A stretch of DNA of 64,000 nucleotides, from assembly GCA_030447865.1 (NCBI GenBank), contig JAUJOD010000003.1, positions 253,099 to 317,098 of the forward strand, read 5' to 3'. The DNA is from Nocardioidaceae bacterium (GTDB lineage: Bacteria; Actinomycetota; Actinomycetes; Propionibacteriales; Nocardioidaceae). The notes under the pieces were generated by a model. It worked only from the letters and a program-made list of their open reading frames with translations, had not been told where the DNA came from and made no database searches. Numbering within the stretch: position 1 is the stretch's first letter; each line of letters begins with the position of its first letter. Both the position numbers and the translations under genes were made by a program. This document shows, piece after piece, positions 23,317 to 32,149 of this stretch.

Positions 23317-26300
23317 CGGAGGCAGACGTCCGGGTCTACGCGCCGCACCAGCCGCTGCCTGAGGGGACGACGGTGCTGGAGGCCAGCGCAGGGACCGGCA
23401 AGACCTACACGATCGCCGGCCTGGCTGCGCGCTATCTCGCCGAGGGCAAGGTGCGGATGAACGAGTTGATGCTCGTGACGTTCGGCCGGGCCGCTACGGC
23501 CGAGCTCCGCGAGCGAGTGCGCGAACGGTTGACTGCGGTGACGGCTGCGCTCGCGGACCCCGCCGCCGCCGCCCGCGGCTCCACCGACGACGTCGTGCGC
23601 CTACTGGCCGACGCGCCCGACGACGAGGTACGGCGGCGGCACCGGCGGCTGGCCAGCGCTGTCGCCGACTTCGACGCCGCGACGATCGCCACCACGCACG
23701 GCTTCTGCTCGCAGATGCTCGCCGGGCTAGGCATCGCCGCCGACCTCGACTCCGACGTGACGTTCGCCGAAGCTACCGGCGACCTGGTGCTTGACGTCGC
23801 CACCGACCTCTTCGTCGCCGACTACGGGCGCGACGACAGCCCGCTGCCACCCGACGGCATGGCGTTCGGCGCGGCGGCCGGCCTCACTGCCGGCGCGGTC
23901 GGCGACTCGGCCGCCCGGCTCGAGCCACACGACGCCGAGCCGGGGCCCGCGCGCACGCGCTACGAGTTCGCCAAGCGCGCGAGCGACGAGGCTGCCCGGC
24001 GGAAGCGAGCCATGCGGGTGATGGACTACAACGACCTGCTGACTTACCTGCGCGCGGCGCTCATGCACCCGGAGACCGGCGAGGAGGCGTGCCAGCGCAT
24101 CCGCGCCCGCTACCAGATCGTGCTCGTCGACGAGTTCCAAGACACTGACCCACTGCAGTGGGACATCCTCGAGCGGGCTTTCCACGGCCACCGCACGCTG
24201 ATTCTGGTCGGCGACCCGAAGCAGGCGATCTACGCGTTTCGGGGCGCCGATGTCGTCACCTACCTGCAGGCCAAGCGGGCCGCGGTCGGCGAGGCCACGC
24301 TCGGCACCAACTGGCGCAGCGACCAGCCGCTCGTGCAGGGGCTGCGGCACCTGCTCGGTGACGCCGCGCTCGGCGACCCCCGCATCCGGCTGTACGACGT
24401 CAACGCCGCACACCGCGAGCCCTCCCTGCTCGGGGCTCCAGTAGCCGCGCCGGTGCGCTTGCGCCGAGTGCCGCGGGCGGAGTTCGACGAGTCGACCTCG
24501 GCCAAGCTCACGGTGGCTAAGGTGCGGCCGTTCGTCGCGCGAGACGTCGCCGCCGACATCGTCCGGCTGCTGGGGTCCGGCGCCGAGCTCGTCGAGCGCG
24601 ACGGCGTACGCCGACCGCTGGAGGCGGCCGACGTGGCGGTACTGGTGCAGCGCAACGACACCGGCGCCGCCGTACGAGACGCGCTGGCCGCGGTCGACGT
24701 ACCCGTCGTGCTCACGGCGACCAGCTCGGTCTTCGCCTCCGAGGCGGCGCGGGAATGGCTCGACCTGCTCACCGCACTGGAGCAGCCGCAGCGCACCGGG
24801 CTCGCCCGCAACGCCGCGCTGACGAGCTTCATCGGCTGGACCGCCGTCCAGCTGGCCACGGCCACCGAGGCGCAACAGGAAGTGCTCGGCGCCCAGCTGC
24901 GTCGGTGGGCGGAGACGCTCACCGACACGGGCGTCGCCGCGCTGATGGAGGCGGCGACCGCCACCGGGTTGGCGGAGCGGGTGCTGGCGCGCGACGACGG
25001 TGAGCGCGACCTCACCGACCTGCGACACATCGGGCAGGCGCTGCACCAGGCCCGCACCGAGGGGTACGCTGGCGTGTCGTCGCTGGTTCAGTGGCTGCAG
25101 CACCGGATCGCCGAGGCCGGCGACGACATCGACGAGGAACGCAGTCGGCGGCTCGAATCCGACGCCAAGGCGGTGCAGGTCATGACGATCTGGCGAGCCA
25201 AGGGGCTGGAGTTCCCGGTCGTCTACGCGCCCTTCCTCTGGGACCGCTGGGTCGGCGGCAATCCCGAGCAGCTGCGGTCGCACGACGATGTCGGGCGCGT
25301 GCTTGACGTCGGCGGGCCGACCGGGCCGTGGTACGCCGAGCGCCGAGCCGCCCACAACGCCGAAGACGCGGGGGAGTCGCTGCGGCTGGCCTACGTGGCG
25401 CTGACGCGCGCCCGGTCACAGGTGATCGCGCATTGGGCGCCGACCAACAACACGCCGGGCGGGCCGCTGCACCGGCTGCTGTTCGGGGAACGGTCCGACG
25501 GGGGAGCGGTGCCCGACTCGGTCCCGGTGCCCGACGAGAACGGCGCCCGCGAGCAGCTCGAACGGCTGGCCGCCACATCGGGTGGGCTGGTGAGCGCGGA
25601 GCAGCCCGGACCGGTGGCGACGGAGCCGTTGACCGCTCCCGGCCCGGCGGCGGTCGACATGTCGGTGCGCGACTTCGACCGGGGGCTCGACACGGCGTGG
25701 CGGCGGACGTCGTACACCGGGATCACGGCGGGGCTGCACGAGGCGTCCGCCGCGACGGTGGCGGTGAGCGAGCCGGAGACGCCCGGCATCACCGACGAGC
25801 CCCCCGACCGGCCCGAGGTGGAGGCGGACGAGCCCGCCGATGCACCAGCCGCCCCGGTGTCGCCGATGGCGGACTTGCCGTCGGGGGCGGCGTTCGGAAC
25901 GCTCGTGCACACGGTGCTCGAGCGCACGGACTTCGCGACTCCCGACCTGTCCGCGGCACTACAGGCGGCGGCTGCCGCGGAGGACTCTGAGCGGTTCGGC
26001 GCCACACCGCCGGCCGAGCTGGCGCAGGCGTTGCTGCCGTCGCTGCATACCGCGCTCGGGCCGCTGGCTGCCAACCGGCGCCTGGTCGACATCGCGAAGT
26101 CCGATCGGCTCGACGAGCTCGACTTCGAGCTGCCACTGGTCGGTGGCGACGTCCCGACTGGTGAGGCAAGAGTGCGCCAGGTCGCCGCTCTGGTACGCCG
26201 CCACCTCCCGCCCGGCGACCTCCTCCAGGGGTACGCCGACGACCTCGACGTGCCGCTGATCGCCGGTCGCAGCCTGCGGGGCTATCTGGCCGGCAGCATC

Positions 26301-26687
26301 GACGCGGTTCTGCGGGTGCGGGACGCCGGCACCGGGACGCCGCGCTACCTCGTCGTCGACTACAAGACGAACTGGCTCGGCGGGGGCGATCAGCTGACGG
26401 CGTACGACTATCGGCCCGAGGCGATGGCGCGCGAGATGCGGCACGCGCACTACCCTCTGCAGGCGCTGCTGTACTGCGTGGCGCTGCACCGCTACCTGCG
26501 CTGGCGGCAGCCCGGCTACGACCCCGAGCAGCATCTCGGTGGGGTGCTCTACCTCTTCCTGCGCGGCATGTGCGGGCCGGAGACTCCGGTGGCCGACGGC
26601 ACGTCGTACGGCGTCTTCTCGTGGTCACCGCCGGCGGCCTTGGTCACCGACCTGTCGGACCTGCTGCACCGAGGGGCGTCGTCGTGA
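23313..26687 (+). CDS. recB: Exodeoxyribonuclease V subunit beta (RecB), helicase-nuclease
   Basis: About 1124 residues. Walker A ASAGTGKT is at 24-31, the SF1 motif VLVDEFQDTD is in the middle of the first half, and VGDPKQAIYAFRGADV follows as motif III. MTIWRAKGLEFPVVYAPFLW and LAYVALTRARSQV are motifs V and VI. The C-terminal nuclease domain has the conserved LVVDYKTNWLG (about 1013-1022), supplying the catalytic Asp and Lys. RecB is the 3'-to-5' motor and the sole nuclease of the complex. The stretch between residues 170 and 235 looks somewhat shorter than in Escherichia coli. The start overlaps recC by four bases. Confidence 0.95.
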   Translation: MTEADVRVYAPHQPLPEGTTVLEASAGTGKTYTIAGLAARYLAEGKVRMNELMLVTFGRAATAELRERVRERLTAVTAALADPAAAARGSTDDVVRLLADAPDDEVRRRHRRLASAVADFDAATIATTHGFCSQMLAGLGIAADLDSDVTFAEATGDLVLDVATDLFVADYGRDDSPLPPDGMAFGAAAGLTAGAVGDSAARLEPHDAEPGPARTRYEFAKRASDEAARRKRAMRVMDYNDLLTYLRAALMHPETGEEACQRIRARYQIVLVDEFQDTDPLQWDILERAFHGHRTLILVGDPKQAIYAFRGADVVTYLQAKRAAVGEATLGTNWRSDQPLVQGLRHLLGDAALGDPRIRLYDVNAAHREPSLLGAPVAAPVRLRRVPRAEFDESTSAKLTVAKVRPFVARDVAADIVRLLGSGAELVERDGVRRPLEAADVAVLVQRNDTGAAVRDALAAVDVPVVLTATSSVFASEAAREWLDLLTALEQPQRTGLARNAALTSFIGWTAVQLATATEAQQEVLGAQLRRWAETLTDTGVAALMEAATATGLAERVLARDDGERDLTDLRHIGQALHQARTEGYAGVSSLVQWLQHRIAEAGDDIDEERSRRLESDAKAVQVMTIWRAKGLEFPVVYAPFLWDRWVGGNPEQLRSHDDVGRVLDVGGPTGPWYAERRAAHNAEDAGESLRLAYVALTRARSQVIAHWAPTNNTPGGPLHRLLFGERSDGGAVPDSVPVPDENGAREQLERLAATSGGLVSAEQPGPVATEPLTAPGPAAVDMSVRDFDRGLDTAWRRTSYTGITAGLHEASAATVAVSEPETPGITDEPPDRPEVEADEPADAPAAPVSPMADLPSGAAFGTLVHTVLERTDFATPDLSAALQAAAAAEDSERFGATPPAELAQALLPSLHTALGPLAANRRLVDIAKSDRLDELDFELPLVGGDVPTGEARVRQVAALVRRHLPPGDLLQGYADDLDVPLIAGRSLRGYLAGSIDAVLRVRDAGTGTPRYLVVDYKTNWLGGGDQLTAYDYRPEAMAREMRHAHYPLQALLYCVALHRYLRWRQPGYDPEQHLGGVLYLFLRGMCGPETPVADGTSYGVFSWSPPAALVTDLSDLLHRGASS

Positions 26688-28555
26688 CGGCCGTGGCCGC
26701 GGAGTCGGTGGAGCTCGCGCTACGGGCTGAGGGGCAGTTGGCTCAGTTCAACCGAGCCGGCGTGCTGACCAGTGCCGACGTGCACGTCGCCCGACGGTTG
26801 CAGCGGTTGTGCGCGGAGAACGACGAGCGGGTGCTGCTGGCGGCGGCGCTGGCGGTGCGCGCCGTACGCCACGGGTCGGTGGTGTTGGAGCTGGGTGACG
26901 TTGCGCAACGCGTGGCCACCGAGGGACTGACGGTCGACGGAGCCCTTCCGTGGCCCGACGCTGACGACTGGGTCGCCGCTGTAGAGCACAGCCCGCTGGT
27001 GACGGTCGGCACAAACGGACCTCCCGACCGACCGCTGCGGTGGGTCGACGGACTGCTCTACCTCGACCGCTACTGGCGGCAGGAGCGGGTCGTCGCGGCG
27101 CACGTCGACGCAGCGGTGCTCGCACAACCGCTGACGCCCGACCCAGAGCGGCTGGACGCCGCGCTGCGACGGCTCTTCCGGTCAGAGCAAGCGGACCGCC
27201 AGCGGCTCGCGGCGTACGTCGCCGCGCACCGCAGGTTCAGCATCGTCGCCGGCGGGCCGGGCACGGGCAAGACGACGACGGTGGCGCGGCTGCTCGCCGT
27301 CCTGCAGGACCTCGCAGATGGCGCGCTCCGGATCGCCCTCGCCGCACGGACGGCAGTGGCCGCGGCGCGGATGACGACGGCGGCAGCAAGCGAGGTGGCC
27401 GACTTCGCGCTGCCCGACCAAGAACGCATCGGAAGGCTCAGCGCATCGACACTGCACCGCCTGCTCGGCAACCGGCACGGCGAGCGCACCAGGTTCTGGT
27501 ACAACCGCGACAACCGGTTGCCCTACGACGTAGTGGTCGTCGACGAGGCCTCGATGGTGTCGCTGACGCTGATGTCGCGGCTGATCGAGGCGCTGCGGCC
27601 AACGTGTCGGCTGATCCTCGTCGGCGACCCGAACCAGCTCTCCTCGATCGAGGTCGGCGCGGTGCTCGGCGACCTGGTGCAGCGCGCGGCGCCGCCGGGC
27701 GTCGTACCGCTCGCGGTGGACACAGCGCACGTGGGCCGAGACCTCGAAGACCTGTCGGTCGACGAGCAGCACGCGGCGCGAACCGTCGGGATGGTCAGCC
27801 TGACGAAGGTGCACCGCTTCGGCGGGCAGATCCAGCAGCTCGCCGAGGCCATCCGGCACGGCCACAGCGACGAGGTGCTCGGGTTGCTGGCCGGAGGTCA
27901 CGGTGACATCGAGTACATAGACCTCGACATCGCATCAGCGGAGAGTGACCTCGCGACGCTGCGGGTCGACGTACGCCAGGCCGGCCGGACGCTCATCGCC
28001 GCTGCCCGCGACGGCCACGCGGAGGATGCCCTAGCGGCGCTCGGGAAGCACCGCGTGCTGTGCGCCCACCGGGAGGGACTGTACGGAGTGACGCACTGGA
28101 GCAAGCAGGTGCAGGACTGGCTCAGCGACGCCGTGGACGGCTACGCCAGCGACGGGTTCTGGTACGTCGGCCGGCCGCTGCTCGTCACGTCGAACGACTA
28201 CCAGCTGCGGTTGTTCAACGGCGACACCGGCGTGATCGTGAGCTCCGACGGTCAACCGCGAGCCGCCTTCTGGCGCGACGGGGTGCTCGACCTGCTCGCG
28301 CCGAGCCGACTGGGCGACGTACAGACCGTGCACGCGATGTCGATCCATCGCAGCCAAGGCAGCCAGTTCGACAGGGTCAGCATCGTGCTGCCGCCGGCAG
28401 GGTCGCCGTTGCTGACGCGGGAGTTGCTCTACACGGCGGTGACGCGCGCCAAGGAGCACGTGCGGATCATCGGCACCGACGCGGCTGTCCGGGCGGCCGT
28501 CGACCGGCGCATTAACCGAGCCAGCGGCCTCAATCGGGGGAGCAGCCAGCCATGA
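26684..28555 (+). CDS. recD: Exodeoxyribonuclease V subunit alpha (RecD)
   Basis: A 623-residue 5'-to-3' SF1B helicase. Walker A GGPGTGKTTTV is near residue 190, Walker B-type VVVDEASMVSLTLMSRLIEA near 284, and motif VI-like SPLLTRELLYTAVTRAKEHV near the C-terminus. The N-terminal ~150 residues form the RecB-binding domain. The GTG start overlaps the recB stop (GTGA). The ATG of the downstream VapC remnant region is also at its end, but that locus is not functional. Together with recB and recC it encodes the complete exonuclease V. Confidence 0.95.
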   Translation: MTAVAAESVELALRAEGQLAQFNRAGVLTSADVHVARRLQRLCAENDERVLLAAALAVRAVRHGSVVLELGDVAQRVATEGLTVDGALPWPDADDWVAAVEHSPLVTVGTNGPPDRPLRWVDGLLYLDRYWRQERVVAAHVDAAVLAQPLTPDPERLDAALRRLFRSEQADRQRLAAYVAAHRRFSIVAGGPGTGKTTTVARLLAVLQDLADGALRIALAARTAVAAARMTTAAASEVADFALPDQERIGRLSASTLHRLLGNRHGERTRFWYNRDNRLPYDVVVVDEASMVSLTLMSRLIEALRPTCRLILVGDPNQLSSIEVGAVLGDLVQRAAPPGVVPLAVDTAHVGRDLEDLSVDEQHAARTVGMVSLTKVHRFGGQIQQLAEAIRHGHSDEVLGLLAGGHGDIEYIDLDIASAESDLATLRVDVRQAGRTLIAAARDGHAEDALAALGKHRVLCAHREGLYGVTHWSKQVQDWLSDAVDGYASDGFWYVGRPLLVTSNDYQLRLFNGDTGVIVSSDGQPRAAFWRDGVLDLLAPSRLGDVQTVHAMSIHRSQGSQFDRVSIVLPPAGSPLLTRELLYTAVTRAKEHVRIIGTDAAVRAAVDRRINRASGLNRGSSQP

Positions 28556-28586
28556 GCCGGCTCCGGTTCGCGAAGCTGGGCCGACG

Positions 28587-28817
28587 GTGCTGGTCTATGC
28601 GGTGGGAAGCGAGCACCGGGCGGGCCTTGAGATCTGGCGCCAACATCGCGACATCGGTTGCTTCGACGCGGTTCTCGCGGCGGTGGCACGAGACATCGGA
28701 GCGTCAACGATCGTCTCGGCTGATCGTGCCTTCGCCACCGTTCCGGGCGTCGAGCACACCTCTCCCGACGTGACCGCAGTGGCAGCCTTGCTCGCGACTC
28801 CTCTCGGAAGTCAATGA
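28587..28817 (+). pseudogene. VapC/PIN-domain toxin remnant
   Basis: The 76-residue frame begins with a piece resembling the start of a PIN domain (VLVYAVGSEHRAG) and continues directly into a C-terminal half (WRQHRDIGCFDAVLAAVARD, then STIVSADRAFATVPGV). The first catalytic Asp, the central Glu region and about 50 residues are missing. This looks like an internal deletion of a VapC gene. No antitoxin is adjacent; recD ends just before it. It is on the strand opposite to the intact AbrB-type module downstream. Confidence 0.55.
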
Positions 28818-28850
28818 GTTACGAGGCCGATCAATGCAGCCGGAGAACCG

Positions 28851-29282
28851 CTAGAGCAGCGGCTCGACATCGACGCCGAGCTGGCGGTAGGTCCCCAACG
28901 CCCGAGGATCGCTGGTGACAAGAGGCAAGCCGTGCTCAGCCGCGGCCGCGCCAACGAGCGCGTCATGGACAGACCCACCGGCGATGTTGCGCCGGGGAAG
29001 TGAGGCGAGCAGGCGCCCGGTGGCCTCGGGACCCAGGTATCGCGTGTGCGGAAAGTTGGTCTGAATGAGTTCGACCGCGGTGGCGGGGCTCAAGCGGCTC
29101 GCCGCCGGCAGCCTCGTCAGCACAGAGAACGTCTCGAAGGTGGCGTGCCCGGCAAGACCAAGGTCACGATCGGCCAAAGCCTCGAACACCAGGTCGTGTT
29201 GCGTGTGATCACTGACCAAGAAAGCAATGGCAACGCTGGTGTCCAGCAGACATGACGGAGCGCTAGCGCTGGTCGAGGTCAC
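28851..29282 (-). CDS. VapC PIN-domain ribonuclease toxin (module 4)
   Basis: The PIN protein, about 143 residues, has LLDTSVAIAFLVSDHTQHDL, HATFETFSVLTRLPAASRLS, SVHDALVGAAAAEHGLPLVT and the final Asp in SDPRAL. The GTG at 29282 is chosen as start because it lies inside the end of the antitoxin gene (20-base overlap). The longer upstream extension encodes an unnatural Arg-rich sequence antisense to nothing known and is ignored. Catalytic residues look intact. Confidence 0.83.
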   Translation of the reverse strand: MTSTSASAPSCLLDTSVAIAFLVSDHTQHDLVFEALADRDLGLAGHATFETFSVLTRLPAASRLSPATAVELIQTNFPHTRYLGPEATGRLLASLPRRNIAGGSVHDALVGAAAAEHGLPLVTSDPRALGTYRQLGVDVEPLL

Positions 29283-29499
29283 GCAGAACCTGTACGTCGT
29301 CAGGACCCAGCGTCGCGCCGCTGCTGCTGGCAACCACGAGACGTCCCTTCCTGGTCGAGAGATCGCCCAACGCGACCGGCTGGACTCGCAGACCCGCCCC
29401 GTCCGCGTGCACATCCACCACGCCAGGGGAGAGCCCTAGCCGGTCCCGGAGTTCCTTGGGGATAACCAGCCGTCCTGCCTTATCAATGGTTGCTCGCAT
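29263..29499 (-). CDS. AbrB/SpoVT-type antitoxin of VapC module 4
   Basis: The 78-residue protein MRATIDKAGRLVIPKELRDR has the swapped-hairpin AbrB DNA-binding fold used by MazE- and VapB-type antitoxins. A toxin-binding tail (GPDDVQVLRDLDQR) follows. The ATG at 29499 is preferred because a -10-like TATCGT lies six bases upstream and an 11-bp inverted repeat brackets the start codon. The gene overlaps its toxin. It uses a different DNA-binding fold from modules 1-3, so this module was acquired independently. Confidence 0.82.
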   Translation of the reverse strand: MRATIDKAGRLVIPKELRDRLGLSPGVVDVHADGAGLRVQPVALGDLSTRKGRLVVASSSGATLGPDDVQVLRDLDQR

Positions 29500-29532
29500 G
29501 CCACAACGATACCAGGCAGTAGGCATGCGAGC
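29492..29532 (-). promoter_or_regulatory. 11-bp inverted repeat bracketing the module 4 antitoxin start
   Basis: GCTCGCATGCC (29492-29502) and GGCATGCGAGC (29522-29532) are perfect reverse complements 19 bases apart. The first arm contains the ATG (29497-29499), and the -10 TATCGT on the minus strand (29506-29511) lies between the arms. This is a strong candidate autorepression site. Confidence 0.65.
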
Positions 29533-29569
29533 TCCTGAATGTCGGCGTCCATCACCGTCGCGCCGACGT

Positions 29570-29694
29570 AGTCAAGGAGTCCCAAGACATCGGCATGATG
29601 AAGGACCGAGCGTCATGGGACGACACCAGCCGGTTGTCCAAAGTCACCCGCGCCTCATTCCACGAGCGCAACCGCAAGCGCGGACGGGAGTGAC
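29570..29694 (+). other. Possible 3' remnant of an unidentified gene
   Basis: One frame reads KESQDIGMMKDRASWDDTSR and then LSKVTRASFHERNRKRGRE before a stop at 29692-29694. The composition looks protein-like but lacks a start and a recognisable family. It may be the end of a gene cut when vapBC module 4 inserted. Confidence 0.25.
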
Positions 29695-29757
29695 GTGGCG
29701 GCGCGAGCCAGCTCTCAGTTGGCGACGGATCCCCGTCTCCGACATAGAGTTGGCCGA

Positions 29758-30378
29758 GTGTCCAGACTCGCTTTGCCGCAGCTCGAGGTCGCCAACGCGC
29801 ACTTCGTGACCCCGCAGCTGCTGGTCGGCGGTGACCTCGACTACGACACGGTCACGGCCCTGCGACAGCTCCTGGAGCTGACCGATGCCGGAGTGACACA
29901 CATCGTCGACGTGCGCATCGAGGCCAGCGACGAGGAGCTCGTCGCTGAGTTCGCGAAGGCCGTCGGCGTCAGCATCGGCTATCTGCACCACGGGATGGAC
30001 GACGCCGGTCAGCTGGTCCCCGCCGAGTGGTTCGAAACGGGTGTCGCGTACGCCGTGGAGGCGATCCACGCCGGCGGGATCGTCCTCGCTCACTGTCACA
30101 TGGGGATCAACCGCGGACCGTCGCTGGGGTACGCCGTCCTGTTTGCCCAAGGCTGGGATGCGGTGGAGGCGCTCGACGCCATCCGACAGGCGCGACCGAT
30201 CGCTTACATCGACTACGCCGCAGACGCGTTGGCGTGGCATCACGCCCGGATCGAGAGCCCGGCCACAGAGCTGCGCCGCGACCTCGAGCGGCTCGACCAG
30301 TGGCGTCGCGACAACCAGCTCGACGTCGTGGACGTCATCCGCAAGGTCCGGATCGAGGAGGCCCGGCGCGGGCTATGA
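29758..30378 (+). CDS. Dual-specificity/tyrosine phosphatase-like protein
   Basis: A 206-residue protein with the cysteine phosphatase loop HCHMGINRG (Cys-x5-Arg) near residue 120 and a preceding general-acid loop (YLHHGMDDAGQ). LLVGGDLDYDTVTALRQLLE and THIVDVRIEASDEE are typical of dual-specificity phosphatases. It probably removes phosphate from Ser/Thr/Tyr or from small phospho-metabolites. The GTG start lies seven bases after TAGAGT, so the message is likely leaderless. The helical C-terminal extension (about residues 165-206) is highly charged. Confidence 0.85.
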   Translation: MSRLALPQLEVANAHFVTPQLLVGGDLDYDTVTALRQLLELTDAGVTHIVDVRIEASDEELVAEFAKAVGVSIGYLHHGMDDAGQLVPAEWFETGVAYAVEAIHAGGIVLAHCHMGINRGPSLGYAVLFAQGWDAVEALDAIRQARPIAYIDYAADALAWHHARIESPATELRRDLERLDQWRRDNQLDVVDVIRKVRIEEARRGL

Positions 30379-30419
30379 GGTGCCGGTAACGGTCGGCGGC
30401 GGTCAGTAGTCTCGGCGGG

Positions 30420-30784
30420 GTGTCAGCAAGCCTCGCCACCGCCTTCACCGACACCGCTATCCGCCGCGCGACGAGCGGCGGCGCCTAAATCAGAGGCGCC
30501 GAGTACGCACGCCAGGGACGCGTCACCCGCACGACTACTGCTTCGTGCTCGACCCGGGGTGGAACCCGGCGGTCGAGGCACAGGCGGTCGACCGCACCCA
30601 ACGGATCGGGCAGCGGCGCACCGTCATGGTCTACCGGCTGGTTGCCAGCGACACCATCGAGACGAAGGTGATGGAGCTGAAGGCACGCAAGCAGCGGCTG
30701 TTCGCCAGTGTGATGGACGAGGGTGGTGGACAGTTCGGGTCGGCGCTCACCGGCGACGACATCCGGGGCCCGCTCGGCGGCTAG
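30420..30784 (+). pseudogene. SWIM/SNF2-family helicase reduced to its two ends
   Basis: The first 22 codons after a GTG at 30420 (LATAFTDTAIRRATSGGA) match the start of actinobacterial SWIM-domain/SNF2 helicases. A TAA stops them at 30486-30488, but the same frame continues as IRGAEYARQGRVTRTT. At about 30530 the frame changes and the sequence becomes the extreme C-terminus of a SNF2 helicase: FVLDPGWNPAVEAQAVDRTQ, RIGQRR (motif VI) and KVMELKARKQRLFASVMDEG. So roughly the whole helicase body has been deleted and the ends joined. A leaderless promoter (TAGTCT, seven bases before the GTG) is still present. Confidence 0.7.
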
Positions 30785-30814
30785 CTGACACGTCTGGCGG
30801 GCGCTGCTCGGCGG

Positions 30815-31930
30815 CTAGCTGGATCGAACGCCCTGCTCAAGCACCGAGCAGTCGAGGTCCTCGTAGCCGTGCTGACAGGGCGGTCCCTCAGAGAGCCTCG
30901 CCCGGCGCTCGGTGAGGTCAACCAGAACGCTGGCGACTGTCTCTGACTGCTCCGCCATGGGCAGTGAGTTGTCGGGGTGGCGGCAGAGACTGTTTGGAGA
31001 CCTCGTGTGGTCGGACAGCGCCGTGGCGAACGCCTCCACATCGCTCGAGTCAGCCGCAGCCACCAGGTCGTCGAGGCGCTGAAGGCGCAGATGGCTCGTC
31101 GTGTCAACCAGGTCGGCATAGTCCACCCCGTCAAACTCAGTCGACGTGAAATGGTTCGTGTGCAGCAGGACCCCGCGACCGTCCGGCTCCAGCCGATGGA
31201 ACGAGTCTGGGCCGCCGGGCCGCGCCTCCACGTCGACGACCGAGCCAGTCGAGTCGGCGAGGAGGTAGTTGGCCGACGACGCCCGGGTGGCCTGCTCGAG
31301 CCGCGTCAACGCGTCGGACGTCGTGCCGCACTCCAGCAGAGCGCGCAGCATCGCGTGGTAGGGCACCCCCGCCTCCGCTTGGTCCTCAGTGCAGGCGAGG
31401 GCATTGGTCATCACCGCAAGACCGGCCGAGTTGATGCCGAACTTCGCCAGCAAGCCTGCCTCCACCACGGTCACGAAGGCAGGGCCGTCGGCTGGCACCA
31501 CCTGGAGGACGACCACGGTGTCGCGCGCGAACGGCGTCCAGTCCCAGTTCTGCCCGACGAGCACTCGACCGTCCGGCGACACGCTCGCGAAGGCGCTGCA
31601 CTCCGAGGGAACCGGAGTCGCGAGCACCATCCGGACGCGCGCCGAGTACAGGATCTCGGTGCGCACGTTGATTGCCAGGACGTCCTCGCGAGCCACCTCG
31701 GCGCCATCCGCGATGCCAGCCAGCTCCTCGACATACTCAGGCGCGAAGTCGTCGATCACCGGCAGGAACCGCTGGGCCTCCGCCGTCGCCCGGCGCCAGT
31801 CCCACCCAGCGACCTCCTGGAACAGCTCGGCGTACGCCGCAACCGACCCGCGCACGCGCTCGCGCGCCTGGGAGCCGTACTGCTGCCCGCGCGTGTACGG
31901 CGAGCCGCTCACGGTGACGATGGGGAACAT
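30815..31930 (-). CDS. C45 family peptidase / acyl-CoA:isopenicillin-N acyltransferase-like protein
   Basis: The 371-residue Ntn-hydrolase family protein begins FPIVTVSGSPYTRGQQYGSQ and has the likely autoproteolytic nucleophile Cys111 in SECSAF, then GQNWDW at 126-131, the family hallmark. Such enzymes hydrolyse or transfer acyl groups on penicillin-like or N-acyl amino compounds; the substrate here is unknown. The ATG at 31930 is chosen over one 11 codons upstream because GGGAG lies just before it. There is no signal peptide, so it is probably cytoplasmic. Divergent from the polymerase gene. Confidence 0.85.
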   Translation of the reverse strand: MFPIVTVSGSPYTRGQQYGSQARERVRGSVAAYAELFQEVAGWDWRRATAEAQRFLPVIDDFAPEYVEELAGIADGAEVAREDVLAINVRTEILYSARVRMVLATPVPSECSAFASVSPDGRVLVGQNWDWTPFARDTVVVLQVVPADGPAFVTVVEAGLLAKFGINSAGLAVMTNALACTEDQAEAGVPYHAMLRALLECGTTSDALTRLEQATRASSANYLLADSTGSVVDVEARPGGPDSFHRLEPDGRGVLLHTNHFTSTEFDGVDYADLVDTTSHLRLQRLDDLVAAADSSDVEAFATALSDHTRSPNSLCRHPDNSLPMAEQSETVASVLVDLTERRARLSEGPPCQHGYEDLDCSVLEQGVRSS

Positions 31931-32149
31931 CAGCGCTCCCGCGTTGTTGGCGAGGGGACGCACGATTGAAGCGACATGTCTTCATCCTCCCCGACGATGC
32001 AACCGACGCGATGTGCGCCGTGTGTCTTGCACCGGGGAGGCCTGCCATGGCAAGTGCGCGCACTGGGCCGCGCGCAACCGCTGGAGCCGGCGGTAAGGCA
32101 TTCGGTATCTCGTAACCGCTGTCGCCCGTTCCTTGACAGACTTGGCGAG

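Noticed and set aside
32133-32138. TTGACA before the Y-family polymerase start as a -35 element
   Set aside because: It lies only 12 bases before the GTG, leaving no room for a -10 element.
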